A stretch of 64,000 nucleotides of DNA from Solirubrobacteraceae bacterium (GTDB lineage: Bacteria; Actinomycetota; Thermoleophilia; Solirubrobacterales; Solirubrobacteraceae). The stretch covers positions 1 to 64,000 of the forward strand of contig JAEMRF010000001.1 in NCBI GenBank assembly GCA_016463515.1, in the 5' to 3' direction. The notes under the pieces were generated by a model that was given only the letters and a program-made list of their open reading frames with translations, ran no database searches and was not told the origin of the DNA. The position numbers and the translations under genes are program-made. Below are positions 16,303 through 24,362 of the stretch, one piece after another (the first letter of the stretch is position 1; each line of letters begins with the position of its first letter).

Positions 16303-17031
16303 ATGCGCACCATCACCACCACGACGCTCAAGGCCGACGCCGCCCACCAGGCCGTCCCCGAGGACATCACCATCCCCAGCCGACTGCGCGCCGGCACCAT
16401 CGGCGACCTCACCATCCGCCAGGAACGCCACAGCATCGACGACATCCAGGCCGCCCTGCGCAGCACCCGCACGGTCCACATGCTCGACGAAGTCGAAGAC
16501 GGCCTCCGGACCGCCGCCGGCCTGCTGACCGACTACATGGCCGACCAGCGCACGCAGGACGACACCCTCACCACCGTGTCGTCCATCCTCGAGCGCCTGT
16601 ACCGCGCCGAGATGCTGCCCGTCGCCGCACGCCTGGCGATCCTCCGCGACGCCGAAGTGATCGGCACCGAGCCTGCCGACGCCCGCATGGTCGCCCGACT
16701 GGCATGGCGTCTGCTGGACATCGTCGACACGTTCCGCGACGAGGTGATCCTCACCATCGGCGAGTCGGCGTTCGAGATCGATGCGCGCGGCCCCAAGCTC
16801 GACTCTGGGATGGGCTACACCGCGGGCGAGTACGCCGACCGCCTGAACGTCGCGCTCGCCGAGTCACCGCAGCAGAAGCTCGACGAGCTGCGCACGATCG
16901 AGTGGCTCGACGGCCACATCGCCCTCGCCCGAAACGGCGGCAACCTCGGCCTCGTCGACCACCTCGACGAGATCCGCAACCAGGTCCTCGCCGCGTCGCA
17001 CACGCAGCTCGACCTCGCCTCCGCCGCCTAG
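16303..17031 (+). CDS. Hypothetical protein
   Basis: The 242-residue, soluble, mostly helical protein begins at ATG 16303, set by GGAAGGA. A short N-terminal strand region is followed by long amphipathic helices (about 45-75, 85-150 and 185-240). No motif is recognised. It is bounded by hairpins at 16223-16258 and 17080-17121, so it is probably monocistronic. Confidence 0.65.
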   Translation: MRTITTTTLKADAAHQAVPEDITIPSRLRAGTIGDLTIRQERHSIDDIQAALRSTRTVHMLDEVEDGLRTAAGLLTDYMADQRTQDDTLTTVSSILERLYRAEMLPVAARLAILRDAEVIGTEPADARMVARLAWRLLDIVDTFRDEVILTIGESAFEIDARGPKLDSGMGYTAGEYADRLNVALAESPQQKLDELRTIEWLDGHIALARNGGNLGLVDHLDEIRNQVLAASHTQLDLASAA

Positions 17032-17079
17032 CCCAAGCGAGGCGCGCCCCCCACGGGCAAGACACACGACCACCAACAA

Positions 17080-17121
17080 GCGGGGCGTCGACGGACGAGG
17101 CATCTCGCGCCGACGCCCCGC
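17080..17121 (+). terminator. Hairpin terminator
   Basis: GCGGGGCGTCG pairs with CGACGCCCCGC (11 bp, 20-base loop). It lies in the gap after the 17031 stop and ends 22 bases before GTG 17144, so it could also act as an attenuator. Confidence 0.55.
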
Positions 17122-17143
17122 CCCCCAACGAACAGAGGACCAC

Positions 17144-17494
17144 GTGACGGCAACCACCGACACCGACTACCGCGACGCATACGCGCAGGTGTGCAAGCGC
17201 TTCGCGATCGACCCAAAGGACACGGGCACCACGGCAGGAGAGGACGCCGGACACATCCTCTCCGGCGAGGACCCGTGCGAGCGCTACTGCGTCGTGACTC
17301 GCAACGGCGACATCACCTACGCGTACGCGCAGGACACAACCCTCGAGGAGGCCTTCGCACGCGCGGTCTGCAACATCGACAACTCGATCCACGCAGAGAC
17401 GCCCATCGCAGTCATCGACCTACACACCGGTGAGGAATGGGCCCCGAACTGGCGGGCCATGCCCTGGGAGCCACGATCGAAGGCGGCAGCATGA
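17144..17494 (+). CDS. Hypothetical protein
   Basis: The 116-residue protein starts at GTG 17144 behind AGAGGACC. It has a beta-rich middle (RYCVVTRNGDITYAYA) and a helix with DTTLEEAFARAVCNID. It may be a small alpha/beta adaptor; no family is recognised. It is coupled to 17491 by ATGA. Confidence 0.6.
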   Translation: MTATTDTDYRDAYAQVCKRFAIDPKDTGTTAGEDAGHILSGEDPCERYCVVTRNGDITYAYAQDTTLEEAFARAVCNIDNSIHAETPIAVIDLHTGEEWAPNWRAMPWEPRSKAAA

Positions 17495-18072
17495 CCCTGT
17501 ACGGCATCCACTGGGCTGGCCCCGGCACCGAGGTACAGCGCGCCGACGACGACAGCACCTATCCGGGGGACATGGAGGCCGCCCTCGCGGTCGCCGAGCA
17601 CACAGACGCCCGCTGGCTGCTCTACAGCGAACAGCCCGGAGAACCGTGGGCAGTCGTCGCCCACAGCAACCTCCCCGCGGCAATCGACGAGTACCGAGAG
17701 CGCCTCGCCGACGGCCTGACCGTCTTCCTGTTCGACGGCCGGCGCGGCACCCAAGCGCTCGAGGACGGTCCCGAAGGCATCGGATACCGGTGCCCAACAC
17801 CCGACGGGGACGCGCGTCGCATCGCGGCCGCGTGGATGGAAGGCAAGCGCGACCCCCTGGCCGCGTTCGCCACCACCGGGGCGATCAGCGCTGACCTCTC
17901 GCACGTGATCTCCACGACGCGCGCGTGGGCGACGCTCAACGGTTACGGCAGCGACGCGCGCGAAGAGCTGGTCCGCCTGCGCCAGTACGTCGAGGCGGCC
18001 GGGGAGCGCGGCCCGATCGAAGGGTGGGCCGCGCTCTGGGAGGACGCGTCCGCCGCCAGCAGGGCTAGCTGA
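17491..18072 (+). CDS. Hypothetical protein
   Basis: The 193-residue acidic protein starts at ATG 17491. The first half is alpha/beta with several Trp residues (GIHWAGPG, ARWLLYSEQ, EPWAVVAHS); the second half is helical and ends near EGWAALWEDAS. It lies just upstream of a DNA methyltransferase gene and ends two bases before it, so it is probably co-translated and may be its partner. Confidence 0.6.
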   Translation: MTLYGIHWAGPGTEVQRADDDSTYPGDMEAALAVAEHTDARWLLYSEQPGEPWAVVAHSNLPAAIDEYRERLADGLTVFLFDGRRGTQALEDGPEGIGYRCPTPDGDARRIAAAWMEGKRDPLAAFATTGAISADLSHVISTTRAWATLNGYGSDAREELVRLRQYVEAAGERGPIEGWAALWEDASAASRAS

Positions 18073-18074
18073 TC

Positions 18075-19211
18075 GTGCTGCGGACCGAAGCCGACGTGCT
18101 ACGAACACTGCGGACTGGTACCTACACGCTCCGCGACATCTACGAGGAGGTCGCGCAGACCGCAGACATCGCCCGGGACGACGGCCTGGCGCCACCAACG
18201 CCCGCCCATCCCACCGACGCGGTGTGGCGTCGCCGCGTCCGCAACTGGCTGCAGCACCGCAAACAGCAGGGCGCTGCTCGTCGAATCGACCGGGCAAGAT
18301 GGGTCATCGACGCGCCACCCGAAAGAGCCACGGTGTACCTCCTGGTCGCAGACGGGACGATCGCCGGGGTCGAGATGCGCGTCAGCGACGCTGTCGCACT
18401 GCTCGAGAACATCGATGAACCGATCGACCTCGTCGTCTGCGACCCCCCATACGGCCTGGGCCGCGGAACGTCCGACTGCTCGTCGCAGCGGGTCTACGCG
18501 ACCCGCGACCTCGCCACCGTCGTCCCGGGCTACATCGACGTGCCCGCCGGCGACTACGAGGCCTTCAGCAACGCGTGGCTGAAGGCTGCAGCAACGGCCG
18601 TACGGGACGGGGGACAGGTGGCGATCGTCACCGGCCCCCAGCAGGCAGCCGTGGTACAGGTCGCCGCGCAGCGCGCCGGCCTGACGTTCGTCTCGTCGAT
18701 CGCCGCGTACAAGCCATTCGCCAAGCGGACAACCCGTCGGTTTGCCTTCGCGCACTGGACCGTCACCGTCATGACCCGCGGGCCCGTCAACAGTCGCCGC
18801 CGCACGTTCAACATCCCTGCCGACCTCCCCATGGCCCGGTCGGGCGCGGCATACCCGCTGGACGTGTGGTTGGACAACGGACGCGCCGACCGGGCGGCGG
18901 GCCTGCTGCGCTACGACAACACGCTGCCGCAGAAGCTGTGCCGACGGGTGATCGTTGCGCACAGCAACCCCGGCGACCTGCTGTGCGACCCGATGGCCGG
19001 CGGCGGCGGGTTCGCCGAAGCGGGGCTAGACACCGGACGGCGAATGATCTGCGCCGACCGCAACCCCTCCGCCATCCGATACGTCGCGGCACGACTCCTC
19101 GGCGAGCGGCTCTGGCCGCACACCCAGCCACCAGGCACCGGCGGCCGCAGACGCAACCTCACACGACCCGCAGACGGACAGCTCGACCTCCTCTCCGAGA
19201 TGCCCCGCTGA
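18075..19211 (+). CDS. N4-cytosine/N6-adenine DNA methyltransferase, beta class
   Basis: The 378-residue enzyme should methylate an exocyclic amino group in DNA using S-adenosylmethionine. The catalytic motif DPPY (123-126) precedes the SAM-binding region DPMAGGGGFAEAG (305-317), the beta-class order also seen in CcrM. Residues 1-80 look like a helical DNA-contact domain, and residues 200-250 are rich in Arg and aromatics. There is no cognate endonuclease next to it, so it is an orphan enzyme that may protect the element from host restriction. It starts at GTG 18075. Confidence 0.85.
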   Translation: MLRTEADVLRTLRTGTYTLRDIYEEVAQTADIARDDGLAPPTPAHPTDAVWRRRVRNWLQHRKQQGAARRIDRARWVIDAPPERATVYLLVADGTIAGVEMRVSDAVALLENIDEPIDLVVCDPPYGLGRGTSDCSSQRVYATRDLATVVPGYIDVPAGDYEAFSNAWLKAAATAVRDGGQVAIVTGPQQAAVVQVAAQRAGLTFVSSIAAYKPFAKRTTRRFAFAHWTVTVMTRGPVNSRRRTFNIPADLPMARSGAAYPLDVWLDNGRADRAAGLLRYDNTLPQKLCRRVIVAHSNPGDLLCDPMAGGGGFAEAGLDTGRRMICADRNPSAIRYVAARLLGERLWPHTQPPGTGGRRRNLTRPADGQLDLLSEMPR

Positions 19212-19234
19212 CACACGACCAAAGGACCCACACC

Positions 19235-19879
19235 ATGGCGACCGTAGAAGTCGCGCTGGCAGACCCCGCCGCGCGCGCATTCATCACCGACAACCTGGCC
19301 GCCGACGGCTACGACGTCCAGCCGGCCGACGACGCGGCGGCGGACATCGTGATCGTCGACGCCCGCGACCCCACCACGGTCCAGCGCCTGGACTCTCTCG
19401 ATCAGGGAGCCGCCATCGTGCTCCGACCCCTGGGCTGGCAGAAGCCGATCCCGCTGACGCTGGCCACCGAGATCATCGACGTCCCGTTCGCCTACCCGGA
19501 TCTCCGCAAACGCGTAGGCGCACTGCTCCTGCGAGGCGGCACGAAGTCCGACGATGGCCGCCTGCGGGTCGGTGAGCTGGAAGTCGACCCGACCAGCCGC
19601 GAAGTCCGCATCCGAGGAGACCTCGTTTCGCTGTCCCAGAAGGAGTTCGCGCTCCTGCGCGCGCTGGCGGCCGAGCCCACGCGCGTGCACACGAAGGACC
19701 AACTCCTGATGGCCGTGTGGGCGCAACGAGGGACAACGCGCACCCTGGACGTGCACGCATGCCGTCTGCGCCAGAAGCTCAGCGTCCACGGCGACCGATT
19801 CGTCGTGAACGTCTGGGGCGTGGGCTACCGCCTCGTGGACGGCTCCGCCGGGTTCGCCCCCGCATCGAGTTCGGACTGA
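19235..19879 (+). CDS. OmpR-type winged-helix regulator with a degenerate receiver
   Basis: The 214-residue protein has a C-terminal winged helix (about 105-205: LSQKEFALLRALAAEP, the TRTLDVHACRLRQKL recognition helix, VWGVGYRLV wing) diagnostic of OmpR/PhoB proteins. The N-terminal 95 residues retain the receiver outline (DIVIVDARDP, then FAYPDLRKRVGALL), but they are short and the conserved Lys before P-F-Y is missing. Phosphorylation by a histidine kinase is therefore unlikely. No kinase gene is near. It could be the DNA-binding factor for the TTCACC-containing start-associated elements; that link is inference. Confidence 0.75.
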   Translation: MATVEVALADPAARAFITDNLAADGYDVQPADDAAADIVIVDARDPTTVQRLDSLDQGAAIVLRPLGWQKPIPLTLATEIIDVPFAYPDLRKRVGALLLRGGTKSDDGRLRVGELEVDPTSREVRIRGDLVSLSQKEFALLRALAAEPTRVHTKDQLLMAVWAQRGTTRTLDVHACRLRQKLSVHGDRFVVNVWGVGYRLVDGSAGFAPASSSD

Positions 19880-19987
19880 CCGGCGCGCACGGAGACGCTC
19901 GCGTCCAGCACGGCGGCGCAGTACGTCGCCGCCACGAGGCTGCCCAAGGACCTGACCTGGCATCTCAACAGCAGCACCGAGCAGCAC

Positions 19988-20000
19988 CCATTCACCAACC
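19988..20000 (+). promoter_or_regulatory. CCATTCACCA start-associated element, copy 5
   Basis: CCATTCACCAACC, 26 bases before ATG 20027. The following bases (ATCACGACCCCAGGAAGGGG) closely match those after copy 3. Confidence 0.85.
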
Positions 20001-20026
20001 ATCACGACCCCAGGAAGGGGCCACAC

Positions 20027-20284
20027 ATGCAGATCACGACGATCGCGCTCGACCTCGTCTCACGCGAGCACATCGGCGACGCCGAAGACGCGCTGACCGA
20101 CGCCGCCATCAAGGCCGGCGTCACCGACACGCTGACCATCAACGCGTTCATCGACCTCGTCGCCGACGAGCTCGAGGCCGGGCACGGCGACAGCCTCATC
20201 GCCCGCGACCTCCTCGACACCCTCGAAGCGTGGGAGGACGACCCCGAGGCAGCACTCACCGACCTGTCCCTGGTCGCATCATGA
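20027..20284 (+). CDS. Small acidic hypothetical protein
   Basis: The 85-residue helical, strongly acidic product starts at an ATG set by AGGAAGGGG. It is coupled by ATGA to the next, basic, ORF. The acidic/basic pairing may mean that the two interact, which is only a guess. Confidence 0.6.
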   Translation: MQITTIALDLVSREHIGDAEDALTDAAIKAGVTDTLTINAFIDLVADELEAGHGDSLIARDLLDTLEAWEDDPEAALTDLSLVAS

Positions 20285-20595
20285 GCCGCCGCAACCAGCG
20301 CCGACGCCCGAGCATCGCCCGCGCGGCCGCCTCCCTGGCGCCGGACCAGCTCGCCGGACTCCAGCGCCACGCCGCCAACCACGACAGCCGCTCGCTACGC
20401 ACCCGACTGGACCGCATCGAACGGCGCACCCGCGCCGTCGGGCTGCACCGACAGGCAGATGCCGCCCGGGCGCTGCGCAAGACACCGTCAGATCGCGCCA
20501 TCGCCGCACTACTCGCCCTCGCGGACCAGAACGGGGGAGGGCGGCAGTTCCCGATCACCACGACCAGTAGCGAGACCGGGAATGACCGCGCATGA
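20281..20595 (+). CDS. Small basic hypothetical protein
   Basis: The 104-residue protein begins MSRRNQRRRP and is Arg-rich throughout the first 60 residues, consistent with nucleic-acid binding. It is in the middle of three coupled ORFs (ATGA at both ends). Confidence 0.55.
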   Translation: MSRRNQRRRPSIARAAASLAPDQLAGLQRHAANHDSRSLRTRLDRIERRTRAVGLHRQADAARALRKTPSDRAIAALLALADQNGGGRQFPITTTSSETGNDRA

Positions 20596-20843
20596 GCCAT
20601 CCGAACCTCGCGGCCGGCGGGCCCGTCCCTGGGGCCCTGCCCGGCTACGCGTCGACATGCGTGTCCTGGTTCGACGACGTCCCTGACGCCGACGCGGGCA
20701 TCGCTTGGCACCAGGAGCAGTTCTGCGAGCACGCCGAGATCGCAGCAGAACTCAACGCGGCGGGCCGAGATCTCCTGGCCGGCCAGCACTGGCGCCTGGC
20801 CGACTGGCATCGCGGCCAAGCGACAGAGCTCGCCGCGGCCTAA
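20592..20843 (+). CDS. Small hypothetical protein
   Basis: The 83-residue protein has two cysteines and three tryptophans; the second half is an Ala-rich helix (HAEIAAELNAAGRDLLAGQH) followed by WRLADWHRGQATELAAA. No family is recognised. It is the last of three coupled ORFs. Confidence 0.55.
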   Translation: MSHPNLAAGGPVPGALPGYASTCVSWFDDVPDADAGIAWHQEQFCEHAEIAAELNAAGRDLLAGQHWRLADWHRGQATELAAA

Positions 20844-20899
20844 CCGGCGCCATCGCACCCCGGAACGTCACGAGCGACGCCCCCGACTACCCGCCAGAC

Positions 20900-20912
20900 C
20901 CATTCACCACCA
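20900..20912 (+). promoter_or_regulatory. CCATTCACCA start-associated element, copy 6
   Basis: CCATTCACCACCA, followed by CGGAAGGAGG and 16 bases before ATG 20929. Confidence 0.83.
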
Positions 20913-20928
20913 CGGAAGGAGGCGCAGC

Positions 20929-21114
20929 ATGCGCCTGACCATCAGCACCCTCCACGACCTCGCCTACGAGCAGGGGCACAACGAAGGGCTCGCCCTCGAC
21001 GACCTCACCGAACAGGACATGCTCGACGCCGCCCGGATCGACACCGGCGCCTGCCTCGTCGGACCCGCCACCGACCCGATCGCCGACGAAGTCGCGATCG
21101 AGGTGATCGCGTGA
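20929..21114 (+). CDS. Small acidic hypothetical protein
   Basis: The 61-residue product follows GGAAGGAGGCGCAGC. It is acidic, with a short helix DLTEQDMLDAARID. It opens a chain of five overlapping genes (20929 to 22648) in which most stops overlap the next start. Confidence 0.55.
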   Translation: MRLTISTLHDLAYEQGHNEGLALDDLTEQDMLDAARIDTGACLVGPATDPIADEVAIEVIA

Positions 21115-21428
21115 CCGTCCGGATTCTCCCCATCGCCGGCCCGACGATGGCGGCACTGCTGATGGCGCGCCGCCGCACGCAGGTCGTCGCGCAGGCCACC
21201 GCGATCAGCCGCGACGCCGAACGGCGCGCCAACCGGCTCGAGGCGCGACTGCACGACGCGCTCGCGCGAGGCCACGAGCAGGACGCCGAAAGGCTCGACG
21301 CGGCGTGGCGCGAGCAGATCGAGCTGTGTGCCGCCGCAGCAGACGACGCGCGCGACGTCGAGGCCGGGCGTCCCGCGGGCCGCGTGGCGTGCTGCTACGT
21401 CACCGCGATCGGCATGCCGTCTCCATGA
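21111..21428 (+). CDS. Hypothetical protein with a long charged helix
   Basis: The 105-residue protein starts at GTG 21111, overlapping the previous stop. A hydrophobic start is followed by a long Arg/Glu/Ala helix (about 20-85) likely to form a coiled coil, then a Cys-Cys pair near the end. Confidence 0.55.
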   Translation: MTVRILPIAGPTMAALLMARRRTQVVAQATAISRDAERRANRLEARLHDALARGHEQDAERLDAAWREQIELCAAAADDARDVEAGRPAGRVACCYVTAIGMPSP

Positions 21429-21613
21429 CGGCGCTCGAGCAGGCGGTCGCCGCGCTGGAGTTCTACGCAAGCCGCTCAGTGTGGGACGACGACGGCGGCC
21501 AGCACGCCTCTACCCCCGCCGAGATCGACGGCGGGCGACGCGCACGCAAGGCACTCGAGGCACTGGACTCGACGAGGCTCGTGAACCCGACGCCAGTCAG
21601 GTCGGTGGCCTGA
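21425..21613 (+). CDS. Small hypothetical protein
   Basis: The 62-residue protein is coupled to its neighbours by ATGA (21425) and TGATG (21613). It reads as an N-terminal helix, an acidic turn WDDDGGQH and a basic helix GGRRARKALEAL. This shape recurs in small phage proteins of unknown role. Confidence 0.5.
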   Translation: MTALEQAVAALEFYASRSVWDDDGGQHASTPAEIDGGRRARKALEALDSTRLVNPTPVRSVA

Positions 21614-22362
21614 TGCCCCGCGGGACGCCGCTGCGTACCCCCGAACGGGTCGCGGCGGCCAAGGCGATGCGCGACAAGCGGGCGAGTCTGGGTGACATCG
21701 CGAAGGTGTTCGGCTGCTCGCCGAAGACCATTCACGACTGGCTGAACCGCGAGTACGACAGTGAGGGGCGCGCTGTCCGGCTGCGCAAGCCGAGGCACTG
21801 CCAGGACTGCGACCGTCCAATCAGCCCCGGCACACGCCCCGGGCGGTGCGTGGCGTGCAGGGCCGTTGCGGCGACGGTGTGGACGCCCGTCAGGATCCTC
21901 GAGGCGATCCAGTCCTGGGAGGCCGCGTACGGCAGCCCGCCCCGAGCCACGGAATGGTGCCCGACGCTCGTGCGCCGGTACGGATCCGAGGCAGAGGAAC
22001 GCCTGGCTGAAGCTCGACGCCGCGGAGAGGTGCCCAGCGTCGAGACCGTCAGGCGGCATTTCGGCCGCTGGAGTGACGCGATCGTCGCCGCCGGGTTCCC
22101 CAGGCCGCGGCCGGGAAGCGGGGCAGCGGCCTGGAGCCGCGACGAGATCGTCACGGCCGTCCGCGCCTGGACGGCGCACACGGGGCGCGAACCCGTCGGA
22201 GCGGCATGGAAGACCGCGAGCAAACGCCAGGAAGCAGAGCGGCTGATTGGCCGACGGGTGCCGAGCCCCGGCGTCGCGATCTGGCATTTCGGCAGCTGGG
22301 GAGGGGCGCTCCTGGCCGCCGCAACGACTGACACACACCACGAGGAGGACACCGATGCCTGA
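21613..22362 (+). CDS. HTH, zinc-ribbon, HNH-associated-repeat protein
   Basis: The 249-residue protein has four parts: an HTH (about 24-45, SLGDIAKVFGCSPKTIHDWL), a zinc ribbon (C63, C66, C79, C82), and two homing-endonuclease-associated repeats (about 93-161 and 176-236). Each repeat ends in the typical HFG(R/S)W(S/G)xA(I/L)xAAG form. No HNH nuclease residues are present, so it is probably a sequence-specific DNA-binding protein. The protein at 57207 has the same architecture with one repeat. ATG 21613 shares a base with the previous stop (TGATG). Confidence 0.75.
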   Translation: MPRGTPLRTPERVAAAKAMRDKRASLGDIAKVFGCSPKTIHDWLNREYDSEGRAVRLRKPRHCQDCDRPISPGTRPGRCVACRAVAATVWTPVRILEAIQSWEAAYGSPPRATEWCPTLVRRYGSEAEERLAEARRRGEVPSVETVRRHFGRWSDAIVAAGFPRPRPGSGAAAWSRDEIVTAVRAWTAHTGREPVGAAWKTASKRQEAERLIGRRVPSPGVAIWHFGSWGGALLAAATTDTHHEEDTDA

Positions 22363-22648
22363 CCACAGCACGACAGCAACCACGATGAGCGCCGGGCCGC
22401 AGCGCGCCAGGCGGCAGGCCGGCCAGGCGCCGCTCAAACTCAACGACCGCGCCGGCCTCATCCTGCTGCTCGCGATGGCCGCACAGATCGCCGCCGCGAC
22501 CACCTGGGCCGCGGACACGATCAGCACGCCCACATGGCTCGCGGCCCACGTCGCGATCAGCATCGTCGCCGGCACCGCGATCACCGTGATCATGGGCCGC
22601 GAGCTGCTCGCGGGCGCCAAGGCGTGGCCCTGCACGCCGCGCCCGTAG
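22355..22648 (+). CDS. Small membrane protein, two helices
   Basis: The 97-residue protein has a polar, basic first 30 residues, then two hydrophobic helices (about 35-52 and 60-80) and a short tail. It starts at ATG 22355 behind GAGGAGGAC, overlapping the previous gene by 8 bases. Function unknown. Confidence 0.6.
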   Translation: MPDHSTTATTMSAGPQRARRQAGQAPLKLNDRAGLILLLAMAAQIAAATTWAADTISTPTWLAAHVAISIVAGTAITVIMGRELLAGAKAWPCTPRP

Positions 22649-22661
22649 GGGCGGTGATCGC

Positions 22662-22865
22662 GTGACGATCCGCCAAGCCCTCAGCCACGTCGGCCCATGG
22701 CAGGCCGCACTGGCGATCGGCGGCACCGACCCCTGGGGCCGCACCTGCCGCACCCAGGCCACGAAGACCAACGGCGCCCGCCGCGCTGCCTGGGCCGCTC
22801 TCGGACGCTGCAAACCGCAGGACGTCCGAGACGCCCTCGCCGCACAGCACATCACACACATCTAG
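22662..22865 (+). CDS. Small basic hypothetical protein
   Basis: The 67-residue product starts at GTG 22662 behind AGGGGCGGTG. It is basic, with WGRTCRTQATKTNGARRAAW and a C-terminal helix. No family is recognised. Confidence 0.5.
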   Translation: MTIRQALSHVGPWQAALAIGGTDPWGRTCRTQATKTNGARRAAWAALGRCKPQDVRDALAAQHITHI

Positions 22866-22900
22866 CCCCTCGCACAACAGACAGGGAGGGGGGCGAACAC

Positions 22901-23305
22901 GTGACCGGGTGCGACTGCCCGGTGATGAGCCCCCAACCTGCCAGCACCGGCCCCGGCGCGATGTACCCAGCGATCGTCACCGACCAGATCCGCGAGGCAC
23001 GCCGCGAACTCGTCGGCGCTCCGCTCGCACAGGTCGCCACCGAAGCGGCCTGCGCACTCGTCGACGCGTGCGCGGCCCTCGCCGAGATCGCCGGACGGCA
23101 GCGACTGACGGGCGAAGCACGAGACCGCCGCGCACAAGGGATCGACGCCCTGTCCTCGTGCGCTGCGGAGTACCTCGCCCTCGCAGACCTCTCGACCGCA
23201 CGCCGTGAAGCCGCACAGCGCGCAGCCGACGAGATCGTCCGCGCATTCGAAGACGAACGCGACGGCCGCCCCACCCATTCACCACCCACGGAAGGCAGCA
23301 CATGA
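22901..23305 (+). CDS. Hypothetical helical protein whose 3' end contains a start-associated element
   Basis: The 134-residue protein starts at GTG 22901 behind GGGAGGGGGG. It is helical and Ala-rich, with six cysteines. The last codons (PTHSPPTEGST) are encoded by element copy 7 and the following Shine-Dalgarno sequence. The stop overlaps ATG 23302. The tail is therefore probably an extension into what was intergenic leader. Confidence 0.6.
   Translation: MTGCDCPVMSPQPASTGPGAMYPAIVTDQIREARRELVGAPLAQVATEAACALVDACAALAEIAGRQRLTGEARDRRAQGIDALSSCAAEYLALADLSTARREAAQRAADEIVRAFEDERDGRPTHSPPTEGST
23275..23287 (+). promoter_or_regulatory. CCATTCACCA start-associated element, copy 7
   Basis: CCATTCACCACCC, 14 bases before ATG 23302 of the CsrA-like gene. 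It is the only perfect-core copy inside a coding frame. Confidence 0.82.
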
Positions 23306-23646
23306 ACCTCGACACCATGCCGACGGGCTGGCTCGTCATCGGGCGAAAGCCCGGCGAGCGCCTGCAGATCGGCAACCGCACCCTGACCTACGAAGGGCGT
23401 CTCGCCGACAGCGCCGGCGACGCGATCTTCACCCTCACCGACCCGAGCGGAGGGTGGCGGATCCTACGCCTGACCGCTGGTGAGGAACTGCACCTCCGCA
23501 GCGCCCAGTGCTTCATCCGATGGATGCCGCGCCGCGACGACTCGCGGAGCACCACCATCCGCCTGAACGTCCGCGCCCCCCGCGACCTGCGGATCGTCCG
23601 CTACGAGGTCCGCGACCGCGAGCCACGCCCGGCGGTGGCCGCATGA
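23302..23646 (+). CDS. CsrA-like RNA-binding protein with an insertion
   Basis: The 114-residue protein holds two separated pieces of the CsrA fold. Residues 10-30 (WLVIGRKPGERLQIGNRTLTY) match the opening strands LxLxRKxGExIxIG. Residues 84-103 (TTIRLNVRAPRDLRIVRYEV) match VRLGIxAPKEVxVHREEI. Between them lie about 50 residues with their own strand pattern, absent from normal 60-75 residue CsrA. CsrA dimers bind GGA motifs in mRNA leaders. Many leaders here contain GGAAGGA, including its own, so it may control this gene set. The function is inferred from fold resemblance only. Confidence 0.6.
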   Translation: MNLDTMPTGWLVIGRKPGERLQIGNRTLTYEGRLADSAGDAIFTLTDPSGGWRILRLTAGEELHLRSAQCFIRWMPRRDDSRSTTIRLNVRAPRDLRIVRYEVRDREPRPAVAA

Positions 23647-24350
23647 CAGTCACCGACCTCACCGGCCCCCTCCGGGAGCTCGCCGACCAACGGCCCCGGC
23701 TCGAACGGTGCGGCTGCCTGGCGGGCGAGACCTGCACACGCTGCGGCCGCGTCCGCGCGCTCGCCCGACGCATGCGCGAACAGGGAGCGACCGACGTCAC
23801 GATCGCGGCCCGGATCGGCGCCCCGGTCGAAGCCGTCGTCCTCCAGGAGACGCTCGACCACCGCGCCGAGACCCTGCAGACCGCCGGCCTCGACGAGCTC
23901 CGGCAACGCGAACGCATGATCACGGCGTTCGGGATCACGGGCGGACACGGCCCCGGCCGCATCCGCTCCGGGAAGGCCGTCCCCAACCGTCCGCTGCGCG
24001 AGGAATGGGAACGACGCCGCGTCGAAACCGAGCGCGCATCGCTCCTCGACGGCGAGGCCTACAAGGCGCACAGGTCCGCCAAACCGTTCCTGAACATGAT
24101 GGCCACGCGGATGGCCAGCAGCGGCCAGATGGACACCAGCCGCCTGCAGCGCGCCCTCGGCCTGATGCCCGAATCGTCCAGCACGAAGTCCCGCGTGCTC
24201 CGGGACGGGACCACCCGCCGCTACCGGCCCCGGAAGACCTACCGGCAGGTCATGCCCCTCGACATGGCCGAACGGATGGCCGCCGTGTGGGGGATGGACC
24301 TCCACGACCTCATCAACGACCACCCCGCCATGCAGAGCATGGCCACATAG
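23643..24350 (+). CDS. Hypothetical DNA-binding-like protein
   Basis: The 235-residue basic protein is coupled by ATGA to the CsrA-like gene. A zinc-knuckle-like C-x-C-x4-C-x2-C set (CGCLAGETCTRC, about 23-34) is followed by an HTH-like stretch (ALARRMREQGATDVTIAARI, then GAPVEAV). The C-terminal third (KTYRQVMPLDMAERMAAVWG then LHDLI) looks like a second helical domain. It could regulate transcription; the family is unknown. Confidence 0.6.
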   Translation: MTVTDLTGPLRELADQRPRLERCGCLAGETCTRCGRVRALARRMREQGATDVTIAARIGAPVEAVVLQETLDHRAETLQTAGLDELRQRERMITAFGITGGHGPGRIRSGKAVPNRPLREEWERRRVETERASLLDGEAYKAHRSAKPFLNMMATRMASSGQMDTSRLQRALGLMPESSSTKSRVLRDGTTRRYRPRKTYRQVMPLDMAERMAAVWGMDLHDLINDHPAMQSMAT

Positions 24351-24362
24351 AAAGGCAACGCC

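Noticed and set aside
17064-17076. CGACCACCAACA as a further copy of the start-associated element
   Set aside because: It has too many mismatches, lies before a terminator and is about 70 bases from the nearest start.
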